A stretch of DNA of 5,357 nt from positions 1 through 5,357 of the forward strand of contig CADCRD010000182.1 in NCBI GenBank assembly GCA_902803725.1, given 5' to 3'. Below are positions 1 through 5,357 of the stretch, piece by piece. Position 1 is the first letter of the stretch. Every line of letters begins with the position of its first letter. Both the position numbers and the translations under genes were made by a program. A model generated the notes under the pieces. That model saw nothing but the letters and a program-made list of their open reading frames with translations, ran no database searches and was not told the origin of the DNA. The DNA comes from an uncultured Eubacteriales bacterium. Its GTDB lineage: Bacteria; Bacillota; Clostridia; Peptostreptococcales; Anaerovoracaceae.

Positions 1-2
1 AG

Positions 3-152
3 AGCGGCGCGGAGAAAGATTATTTTGAGAGTCTCGAATGGTACAATGAAATCGGCAATAAAACCAGATCAAACGATGAAGTTGAAAGCAGGATGTACGG
101 AACAGAAAAAGAAAACTACAAGACCCTCATAAAGGCGAGAAGTAAAAAATAA
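3..152 (+). CDS. C-terminal end of an unidentified hydrophilic protein (5' truncated)
   Basis: The frame beginning at base 3 is open to a TAA at 150-152 and gives 49 residues. The other two forward frames are less convincing: one stops within the first 27 bases, and the other reads as a basic, low-complexity peptide. The visible tail is charged and hydrophilic, with no membrane segment, no cysteine and a Lys/Arg-rich end (KARSKK). It contains aromatic-rich stretches such as EWYNEIGNK and ENYKTLIK. I do not recognise the family. The stop lies 12 bases before the TTG start of the next gene, so the two are probably co-transcribed. It shares reading frame with the downstream gene, so the TAA is all that separates them. 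A regulator of the downstream genes is possible given how such loci are often arranged, but nothing in these 49 residues shows it. Confidence 0.6.
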   Translation, partial: SGAEKDYFESLEWYNEIGNKTRSNDEVESRMYGTEKENYKTLIKARSKK

Positions 153-153
153 C

Positions 154-157
154 GGAG
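154..157 (+). promoter_or_regulatory. Shine-Dalgarno GGAG that fixes a TTG start
   Basis: GGAG lies 7 bases before the TTG at 165. The in-frame TAA at 150-152 leaves no room for an earlier start, and only ATA and ATT occur between it and the SD-spaced TTG. The next in-frame candidates are a GTG at codon 12 (198) and an ATG at codon 31 (255). Neither is preferred, and the ATG would remove the first membrane segment. Confidence 0.75.
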
Positions 158-164
158 CATAATT

Positions 165-2246
165 TTGAAGACAGTACTAAAAATATTCGGGCATGATGTG
201 CATGATATATTCACCCATGTATTCGTGCTGATAACGCTGCTGGCGGTGGTGGTCATGCCTTCACTGTATGCGTGGATAAATATATATGCATCATGGGATC
301 CTTACAGCAAAACGAGAAATCTTAAAGTTGCTGTGGCTTCGGATGATCATGGCATAGTGCAGAACGGAAAAAGAATATACAGCTTTGATGCGATCAAAAA
401 AGATCTGAAAAAAGACGATTCGATGAAATGGCAGTTTACTAAGACGGCGGATGAAGCTATAAAAGGTGTCAGGTCCGGCGAATATTATGCTGCATTTGTG
501 TTCGAAGACGGGTTCACATATGACATGCATCATTTCGAAAAGGCTGTTGCTGAAAAGAAACCGGCGATCACATATTACCGTAATGAAAAAAAGAATGCGA
601 TTGCTGCAAAGCTGACTGATATGCAGGCTGATTCCATGACAGGCGAGATCAACACTGAATATCTGAGAAATGTTTTTGAAGGCTTCTTTAAAGATACAGG
701 TGATCTTGCCGGGAAAATAAACGGAGAAAATGCTGTCAGCAAGATACTGGAGCAGCTGACACAGACAAAAAATGCACTTAGTGATTTTGACAGCTCGATA
801 TCCATGTTCTCTTCAGCGAGCGGTGATATCAGAGCGGCTCTTCAGGCAGCGGGCAATGATCTTTCAGGCGCACGCACTGAAGGCAAATCTGATGTGGCAG
901 CGGCAAAGAAAAAATTTGAAGAATCAAAGCAGACGATCGATACGATCAAAACTGAACTGGACAAAAAAGCAGCTGCAATAGAAAAGGCGATCACAGATCT
1001 CAAAACCAGCCTCGATGAAAAAGGGCTGACAGATGACCAAAAGAAAGAACTGGCTGAAAATGCAGGAAGAAAGGTCGAAAAGCTCCTTGCCCGTATGCAG
1101 ACCTTAAGATCGGTGCTTCCTGAGAAAGCAAAAACACCCGGAGCTCAGCTGGTCCTTGAAACTCTGGACCATATGATATCAAACGCTGAAAAGATCGATA
1201 CGGATCTTCAGAAAGTGCCGCTGACGAGTGAGATCATTTCAAATGCAAAGGAGTCTGTCAAAGTTCTGGATGAACTGTATGACGACAGTCTGAAGCCCGG
1301 TATATCACAGATGGTAACGGATATCAGGACGGCAGTCAGTAACCTCAGACCTTTGCTCTCATCGACAGGCAAGATACTGGATGACATATATCCTGTGCTG
1401 GGTGCGGCTGACGATACTGTTGCCGGACTGGGTGATTCGCTGACCCAGCTGCAGTCCGTTCTCGTCAAGCTGGAAGAAAAGCTGGGTGACATCATCAGAG
1501 AAGTCCGCCAGACAGATAAAAGCGAGCAGAAGGAAAAACTGATCGAGCTGCTTGGAGGCGACAGCAGCAGGTACAGTGATTATTTTTCTTCTATGGTGGG
1601 GATCAGAACTGAAAAAGTATATTCACTAGGCTCTTATGGTGAAGCCATGACTCCGTTCTATACAGTAATAGCGTTGTGGGTCGGAGGCGTGATGCTGGTT
1701 ACCATCATGCAGACAAATATAAACAGGCGCAGATTCCCTGAGGCCACAGAGTCACAGGGCTTTTTCGGCAGACTTATGATCTACGTGCTGATAGGGCAAT
1801 TGCAGGCGGCAGTCGTTACGGCAGGCAATATTTTCCTGATGCACTGTGAGCCTGTCCATCCATGGCTGATGTGGCTGTCGGCTGCAGTGATCAGTCTGGT
1901 GTTCGTTACGCTGATATATGCGCTGACGCTTTCGTTCGGAGACATCGGCAGGGCAGCCGTCATGATCCTCCTGTTCGTTCAGATAGCGGGATCCAGCGGT
2001 TCATTCCCAATAGAGATCCTGCCCAAGGTATTTGAGAATATATACAGTTTTTTCCCATTCCCCTATGCAGTTAATTCGATGCGGGAAGCTATTTGCGGAC
2101 TGTATGGTCACGACTTTGTGAAGTATATTGGGGAGCTGATGATCTTTTTTGTGATCGCGGTCATTACAGGAGTGTTCATACGCCGTCCGTTCATAGGTGT
2201 GAAAGAATTTGTCACAGAAAAGCAGAAGGAAACGGGGGTGATGTGA
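165..2246 (+). CDS. YhgE/Pip-family membrane protein, first of a tandem pair
   Basis: This is a 693-residue protein starting at TTG. Residues 1-17 are cytoplasmic, followed by a membrane segment at about 18-38 and the family N-terminal signature (PSLYAWINIYASWDPYSKT, 32-50). A conserved globular region carries VRSGEYYAAFVF (102-113) and YYRNEKKNAIAAKLTD (137-152). From about 160 to 490 the ectodomain is helical, Lys/Glu/Ala-rich, with a clean Leu heptad at 422-440. Five C-terminal membrane segments follow (about 493-517, 534-557, 564-588, 594-610, 655-674), with the family motifs FFGR (533-536), HPW (565-567), the AGSSGSFP loop (608-615) and FPFPYAVNSMRE (630-641). The C-terminal part resembles ABC-2 permeases, but no ATPase is encoded in the window. 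Known relatives are Lactococcus Pip (phage c2 infection), Bacillus YhgE, and more distantly YueB/EsaA. The native substrate or role is unknown. The length is within the family's wide range. Only two cysteines are present (C561, C644), both predicted outside the cell. Confidence 0.92.
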   Translation: MKTVLKIFGHDVHDIFTHVFVLITLLAVVVMPSLYAWINIYASWDPYSKTRNLKVAVASDDHGIVQNGKRIYSFDAIKKDLKKDDSMKWQFTKTADEAIKGVRSGEYYAAFVFEDGFTYDMHHFEKAVAEKKPAITYYRNEKKNAIAAKLTDMQADSMTGEINTEYLRNVFEGFFKDTGDLAGKINGENAVSKILEQLTQTKNALSDFDSSISMFSSASGDIRAALQAAGNDLSGARTEGKSDVAAAKKKFEESKQTIDTIKTELDKKAAAIEKAITDLKTSLDEKGLTDDQKKELAENAGRKVEKLLARMQTLRSVLPEKAKTPGAQLVLETLDHMISNAEKIDTDLQKVPLTSEIISNAKESVKVLDELYDDSLKPGISQMVTDIRTAVSNLRPLLSSTGKILDDIYPVLGAADDTVAGLGDSLTQLQSVLVKLEEKLGDIIREVRQTDKSEQKEKLIELLGGDSSRYSDYFSSMVGIRTEKVYSLGSYGEAMTPFYTVIALWVGGVMLVTIMQTNINRRRFPEATESQGFFGRLMIYVLIGQLQAAVVTAGNIFLMHCEPVHPWLMWLSAAVISLVFVTLIYALTLSFGDIGRAAVMILLFVQIAGSSGSFPIEILPKVFENIYSFFPFPYAVNSMREAICGLYGHDFVKYIGELMIFFVIAVITGVFIRRPFIGVKEFVTEKQKETGVM
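1428..1487 (+). other. Leucine-heptad coiled-coil segment in the first Pip-type ectodomain
   Basis: Residues 422-441 place Leu at 422, 429 and 436 and at 426, 433 and 440, which is a regular a/d heptad over about three turns. It lies near the membrane-proximal end of the ectodomain, about 50 residues before the second membrane segment. It is a plausible stalk or dimerisation helix. The pattern is seen directly; pairing with a partner is inferred. Confidence 0.6.
2234..2240 (+). promoter_or_regulatory. Shine-Dalgarno GGGGGTG for the second Pip gene, inside the preceding CDS
   Basis: GGGGGTG, continuing as GGGGGTGAT, closely matches the GGAGGTGAT anti-SD complement and sits 7 bases before the ATG at 2248. 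It lies within the last codons of the upstream gene, whose TGA (2244-2246) is one base from the ATG. This supports the assigned start and suggests translational coupling of the two paralogues. Confidence 0.8.
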
Positions 2247-2247
2247 G

Positions 2248-2634
2248 ATGGATAACAACAAGCATGACAACCGTTACGAGCAGCTGTACAACGAGATGGT
2301 ATCTCATGCAGCCGGCCTGCACAAGAGAAATAAAAAGCGCATAAAGATCAGCATTATCATCATGATACTGCTGCCTTTGGTATTGTTTGGGATCAGGTGG
2401 CTGACAGACAGCGACAAAATGACATTCCTTGTGATATGGATCATCGGTCTTTTCATCATAGCGGCATATATGATCGGCGTTTCTTATCTGGATAATAAAG
2501 TTGACAAAGCGATCCGGGTACAGGGGGAGGGCTCGTTTGACGGACTGATGGCTGACCCCGGGATCGCAGAAATAAAGGCGCGTGCAAAAGAAAAATATGA
2601 GTTCTTGTCTGAAGGAAAACCTAAGATCCGCAGC
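2248..2634 (+). other. Region encoding the N-terminal two-TM extension of the second Pip protein
   Basis: Aligning the YAW/FVW motif after the first core membrane segment (W37 in the first protein, W166 in the second) puts residue 1 of the first opposite residue 130 of the second. The encoded extension has two hydrophobic stretches (KISIIIMILLPLVLFGI and FLVIWIIGLFIIAAYMIGV). A cytoplasmic linker of about 50 residues follows, containing an Ala/Lys/Glu helix (IAEIKARAKEKYEFL). I recognise no named domain in it. Confidence 0.7.
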
Positions 2635-4776
2635 CGGGGAAGCATTCTGAATATCATCGTCCGTGACTTCAGAGGACTCACCAAAAGTGTCGTGGGAATT
2701 GTTATCCTCATAGGATTGTGCGTGATACCTGCTCTCTTTGTATGGTTCAATATTCTGTCCAACTGGGATCCCTTTGAATTTGCTTCGACTTCACGAGTAC
2801 CTATTGCAGTGGCTGTTGAAGACAAAGGCGTGGATATGCTGGGTATCAGAGCGAATGTCGGCGACAAATTCAAAGAAGCCATCGAAGCAAATAGCATGAT
2901 CAACTGGGTCATCTGTGATTCCGGGAAACAAGCAAAAGAGGGCGTTCGCGCAGGGGATTACTATGCGGCTCTGGTCGTGCCCGAAGATTTCACAGAGGAT
3001 ATACTAAGCTTTTCATCCGGAAAACTCAGGCGCCCTCAGATCGTCTATTATATGAATGAAAAGAAAAATGCAGTCGCACCGAGGATCACCGATGTAGTCA
3101 GTGAGACCATGAAAAAGGAAGCAAATAAAGCATTCATTGAGACTCTGGGCAAATATGCGTCAGAGGCTCTGACGGTAGCCGGAAATGCCGGGCTTAATCC
3201 GGGAAAAGTCTTTAGTGATCTGGGAGATACGATGAGAAAACTCAGTTCGGATCTTGAGATTTCCGTTGCTCTTTTGAAATCTGCTGACGGGCTGACAGAT
3301 GCGGCAGATGATCTTCTGACAGCATCGGACAAACTGCTCGGAAATACAAAAGACACTCTGAAACATGGAGAAAAACTGCTGAGATCTGCTGAAAAAAAGG
3401 TGCCGGGGTCCGAAAACAAAACACCGGTGGCTGATGCTGTGACAAAAGAGGCTGATCTGTTGAAGAAGGATCTGGATATTCTTTCAGGTGATTTGAAAAC
3501 AGCCCGCACTGATATGGAAAGCTACAATGAATATATCGATAAAAAGCTGGATCTGAGGAAGGAGATCCTCAGTGATATCAAATCTTCTGTAGACAACATG
3601 CAGGCAAAGCTGAAAAAACTGGGGCTGAAAGTTCTGTCGAAAAAATTCAGCAGGACATCATCAAGACTGGGTTCTATATCCGCTAAGATCGACAAACTGG
3701 AAAAGGCCGGTGATTCGAACTGGGATTCAGTAAGGACACAGATCGACGGCATATTAGCGGATATGAGTCAGGCGAAAGAGGATATCAGCAATATATCTTC
3801 AGATCTGGATGGTGTTGACGGCAAAGTCGCAAACGCGATGACTGATGCGAAAAAATCGATCTCAGAGATCCGCAGTTCTCTTTCGGGAGTATATGGTAAT
3901 ATGGGCACGCTGACCAGAGGTCTTGAAAAAACCGAAAATGCTCTCGGATCTTTGGAGAACGGCCTGGGAGGTACGGTGAATGTTCTTTCCTCTCTTCAGA
4001 ACGGATGTCTGGCAATAGGCGGCATGTTTGATGCGATAGCAGAAAGCGGCACTTTAGAAGATCTGAATGATTTGCTTAAAGACAATACCGAAGTAATAGC
4101 GGAGAATCTGGCAGAGCCGGTCAAAATCGAAAAGAAGGATGTATATCCGATAAAACACTTTGGTTCTGTGATGTCACCGTTCTATTCGGTCGTCGGACTG
4201 TGGATAGGTGCGCTGCTGGCGGCTGTGCTGATCAGCAGGGAAGTTGAACGCCGCAGAAGAAAAGAAGATTATCTGCTGTATCAGAAATTCTTCGGCAGGT
4301 TCAGACTGTTCATGATGATAGGAGTGCTGCAGGCACTGCTGATGATGCTGGGCGAGTTGCTGTACGTGGACATCTGGTGTGCTCATCCATGGCTGCTGAT
4401 ACTGGCAGCATTGGTAATAAGTTTTACGTTCATGGCCATAGTATATTCGCTGTACTTTGTCTTCGAAAATCTCGGCCTGGCGTTGTGCGTAGTCATCATG
4501 CTGCTGCAGGTCGCAGGCGGAGGAGGAATATATCCTGTTGAAACCATGCCCGGGATATTCGGCAAATTATACCCGGTCATGCCATTCCACTATGCAATGG
4601 ATGCATTGCGTGAGTGCGTTGGCGGCAAGTACGGCAACACCTACTGGAAGTGTCTGGGCGCACTGCTGATATTCGCAGCTGTATTCTTTGTATTAGGCCT
4701 GTTGCTGTACAAGCCGGTGTCAAAACCGCTGGAGCTGATGGAAAAAAACAAGAAGGACAGTGAAATAATGCTATGA
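2248..4776 (+). CDS. YhgE/Pip-family membrane protein with extra N-terminal two-TM module, second of the pair
   Basis: This is an 842-residue protein. Residues 1-129 have no counterpart in the preceding paralogue: a charged N-terminus, a basic stretch (HKRNKKRIK, 25-33), two membrane segments (about 32-49 and 59-78) and a cytoplasmic linker. The family core then starts: a membrane segment at 147-169, WFNILSNWDPFEF (166-178), VRAGDYYAALVVPEDF (233-248) and YYMNEKKNAVAPRITD (267-282). The ectodomain (about 170-640) is mostly helical, with Leu heptads at 342/349/356/363 and LxxG repeats at 555-586. Five C-terminal membrane segments follow (about 642-663, 685-707, 713-739, 742-757, 800-822), with FFGR (681-684), HPW (713-715), AGGGGIYP and MPFHYAMDALRE. 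The motifs match the upstream paralogue, but the ectodomains appear strongly diverged. The start is supported by a good SD, and the gene lies one base after its partner, so joint function is likely. Its biochemical role is unknown. Topology with both extra segments keeps the N-terminus cytoplasmic, consistent with the positive-inside rule. Confidence 0.92.
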   Translation: MDNNKHDNRYEQLYNEMVSHAAGLHKRNKKRIKISIIIMILLPLVLFGIRWLTDSDKMTFLVIWIIGLFIIAAYMIGVSYLDNKVDKAIRVQGEGSFDGLMADPGIAEIKARAKEKYEFLSEGKPKIRSRGSILNIIVRDFRGLTKSVVGIVILIGLCVIPALFVWFNILSNWDPFEFASTSRVPIAVAVEDKGVDMLGIRANVGDKFKEAIEANSMINWVICDSGKQAKEGVRAGDYYAALVVPEDFTEDILSFSSGKLRRPQIVYYMNEKKNAVAPRITDVVSETMKKEANKAFIETLGKYASEALTVAGNAGLNPGKVFSDLGDTMRKLSSDLEISVALLKSADGLTDAADDLLTASDKLLGNTKDTLKHGEKLLRSAEKKVPGSENKTPVADAVTKEADLLKKDLDILSGDLKTARTDMESYNEYIDKKLDLRKEILSDIKSSVDNMQAKLKKLGLKVLSKKFSRTSSRLGSISAKIDKLEKAGDSNWDSVRTQIDGILADMSQAKEDISNISSDLDGVDGKVANAMTDAKKSISEIRSSLSGVYGNMGTLTRGLEKTENALGSLENGLGGTVNVLSSLQNGCLAIGGMFDAIAESGTLEDLNDLLKDNTEVIAENLAEPVKIEKKDVYPIKHFGSVMSPFYSVVGLWIGALLAAVLISREVERRRRKEDYLLYQKFFGRFRLFMMIGVLQALLMMLGELLYVDIWCAHPWLLILAALVISFTFMAIVYSLYFVFENLGLALCVVIMLLQVAGGGGIYPVETMPGIFGKLYPVMPFHYAMDALRECVGGKYGNTYWKCLGALLIFAAVFFVLGLLLYKPVSKPLELMEKNKKDSEIML
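3910..4005 (+). repeat. Degenerate LxxG heptad repeats in the second Pip ectodomain
   Basis: Residues 555-586 place LxxG at 555-558, 569-572 and 583-586, spaced exactly 14 residues (two heptads). The intervening heptad positions are degenerate (A565 and V579 where Gly would fall). X-X-X-Leu-X-X-Gly heptads are a known hallmark of YhgE/Pip-type ectodomains, so this supports the family call. Compared with classical members, few copies remain. Confidence 0.6.
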
Positions 4777-4780
4777 TGGA

Positions 4781-4785
4781 GAGGG
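4781..4785 (+). promoter_or_regulatory. Shine-Dalgarno GAGGG for the UPF0597-family gene
   Basis: GAGGG lies 6 bases before the ATG at 4792, in the 15-base gap after the TGA at 4774-4776. The gap is too short for a promoter plus terminator, which favours co-transcription with the Pip genes. Confidence 0.7.
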
Positions 4786-4791
4786 AAGCTT

Positions 4792-5357
4792 ATGCATGAA
4801 TTAACGAAACTGATATATGACGACATGAAACCGGCACTTGGAGTCACTGAACCGGGTGCGATCGCTTTTGCCGTGGCGAAGGCGAGATCATATACAAGCG
4901 GTGAGCTGAAAAAGATCAGTGTTTCGATGAACAGCGGGATGTTTAAAAACGCATTTACATGCGGCATCCCCGGCAGCGAAAAAACGGGAGCGCTGTATGC
5001 AGCAGCTTTCGGATATGTGGCAGGAGATGCTGATAAAGGACTGGAGTCTCTTGCAGGCATGACGCCCGAAGATAATGAAGAGGGAAAGAAGCTGGTCAGT
5101 GAGGGCAAGGTTGAGATCAGATTATCCGGGATCACCAGCCGGATATTCATCGAAGCAACGGTCACGACAGAAGACAATATTTCTGTAGTAACGATACGTG
5201 ATTCGCATACCAACATAACAGACATAACTGTATATAATAAGGCAGAGGCCGAAGCTGCCCGGGAAACAGAAGATGATCAGAAGGGGGCGCAGATAGTTAC
5301 GCAGTCTATCAGCTCTTTCATCGGAAGCGATTCCGGCCTGACGATCCATAAATATAC
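4792..5357 (+). CDS. UPF0597 / L-cysteine desulfidase-like (serine dehydratase alpha-type) protein, 3' truncated
   Basis: The first 188 codons are present; family members are usually a little over 400 residues, so less than half is visible. The signature PALGVTEPGAIAFAVAKA (14-31) corresponds to the PALGCTEP motif of E. coli CyuA/YhaM and the archaeal L-cysteine desulfidase. It is followed by the family's NSGMFKNAFTCGIPG block (47-61) and a helical AALG-like region, here GALYAAAFGYVAGD (66-79). Characterised relatives are cytoplasmic iron-sulfur enzymes that degrade cysteine (to pyruvate, ammonia and sulfide), and the fold is related to the alpha domain of iron-sulfur L-serine dehydratases. 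No signal peptide or membrane segment is seen. An oddity is that the Cys of the GCTEP motif is Val18 here; the only Cys in the visible part is C57, in the second motif. The substrate (cysteine, serine or another amino acid) cannot be settled from this part. The start is supported by the SD at 4781. Confidence 0.85.
   Translation, partial: MHELTKLIYDDMKPALGVTEPGAIAFAVAKARSYTSGELKKISVSMNSGMFKNAFTCGIPGSEKTGALYAAAFGYVAGDADKGLESLAGMTPEDNEEGKKLVSEGKVEIRLSGITSRIFIEATVTTEDNISVVTIRDSHTNITDITVYNKAEAEAARETEDDQKGAQIVTQSISSFIGSDSGLTIHKY

Noticed and set aside
153..164. Possible promoter or terminator in the gap before the first Pip gene
   Set aside because: The gap is only 12 bases and is accounted for by the SD and spacer. 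No stem-loop or promoter hexamers fit.
2093..2344. 83-codon + strand open frame across the junction of the two Pip genes
   Set aside because: It is out of frame with both genes, which are strongly supported by family motifs. The peptide has no recognisable features.
3048..3509. 153-codon minus-strand open frame inside the second Pip gene
   Set aside because: It is a Ser/Phe-rich antisense product of a region that encodes a Lys/Asp/Leu-rich helix on the + strand. There are no family features.
3553..3572. Perfect 7-bp inverted repeat with a 6-base loop (CTGAGGA ... TCCTCAG)
   Set aside because: It lies deep within the second Pip coding region, has no following T-run, and encodes ordinary helix residues. 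It is probably chance and not a terminator.
4776..4799. Seven-codon open frame overlapping the Pip stop and the UPF0597 start
   Set aside because: It has no ribosome binding site at proper spacing, and it contains the SD of the next gene. A chance ATG formed by the TGATGG context.
4641..5225. 194-codon open frame on the minus strand spanning the Pip/UPF0597 junction
   Set aside because: It runs antisense through two well-supported genes. Its product is Ser-rich and has no recognisable domain, which is typical of an antisense shadow.
5233..5238. TATAAT resembling a -10 box
   Set aside because: It is inside the UPF0597 coding region, with no TTGACA-like hexamer at suitable spacing and no gene starting just downstream.

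Overview
The window is a compact, one-direction gene block, all on the + strand, from what looks like a low-to-mid-GC Gram-positive anaerobe. Bacillota, probably Clostridia, is the best fit. That inference rests on YhgE/Pip-family membrane proteins, a UPF0597-type cysteine desulfidase/serine dehydratase-like gene, strong GGAG/GGGGGTG-type Shine-Dalgarno sites, a TTG start and frequent ATA and AGA codons. No genus can be named from the sequence alone.

Layout: (1) the last 49 codons of an unidentified hydrophilic protein, ending at 152; (2) a 693-residue YhgE/Pip-family membrane protein starting at a TTG at 165; (3) after a single base, an 842-residue divergent paralogue of the same family (2248-4776), which carries an extra N-terminal module of about 129 residues with two predicted membrane segments; (4) after 15 bases, the first 188 codons of a UPF0597-family protein (relatives: E. 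coli CyuA/YhaM and archaeal L-cysteine desulfidase), cut by the window end. The gaps are 12, 1 and 15 bases. None holds a terminator or a recognisable promoter, so the four genes probably form one transcript whose promoter lies to the left of the window.

The two Pip-type proteins share a plan: a short cytoplasmic N-terminus, one membrane segment, a large helical and coiled-coil ectodomain of about 450-470 residues, and five C-terminal membrane segments of the ABC-2 permease type. Their order, near-zero spacing and similar ectodomain length suggest they work together, possibly as a heteromeric envelope complex. No ATPase gene is visible in the window. Relatives include phage receptors (Lactococcus Pip, Bacillus YueB) and type VIIb secretion accessory proteins (EsaA/YueB), but the cellular role of most members is unsettled. 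The link to a cysteine/serine-catabolism-type enzyme has no explanation in the sequence. The main points for follow-up are the N-terminal module of the second Pip protein, offset cysteine pairs on the outer face of both proteins, and a Val in place of the usual Cys in the UPF0597 signature.
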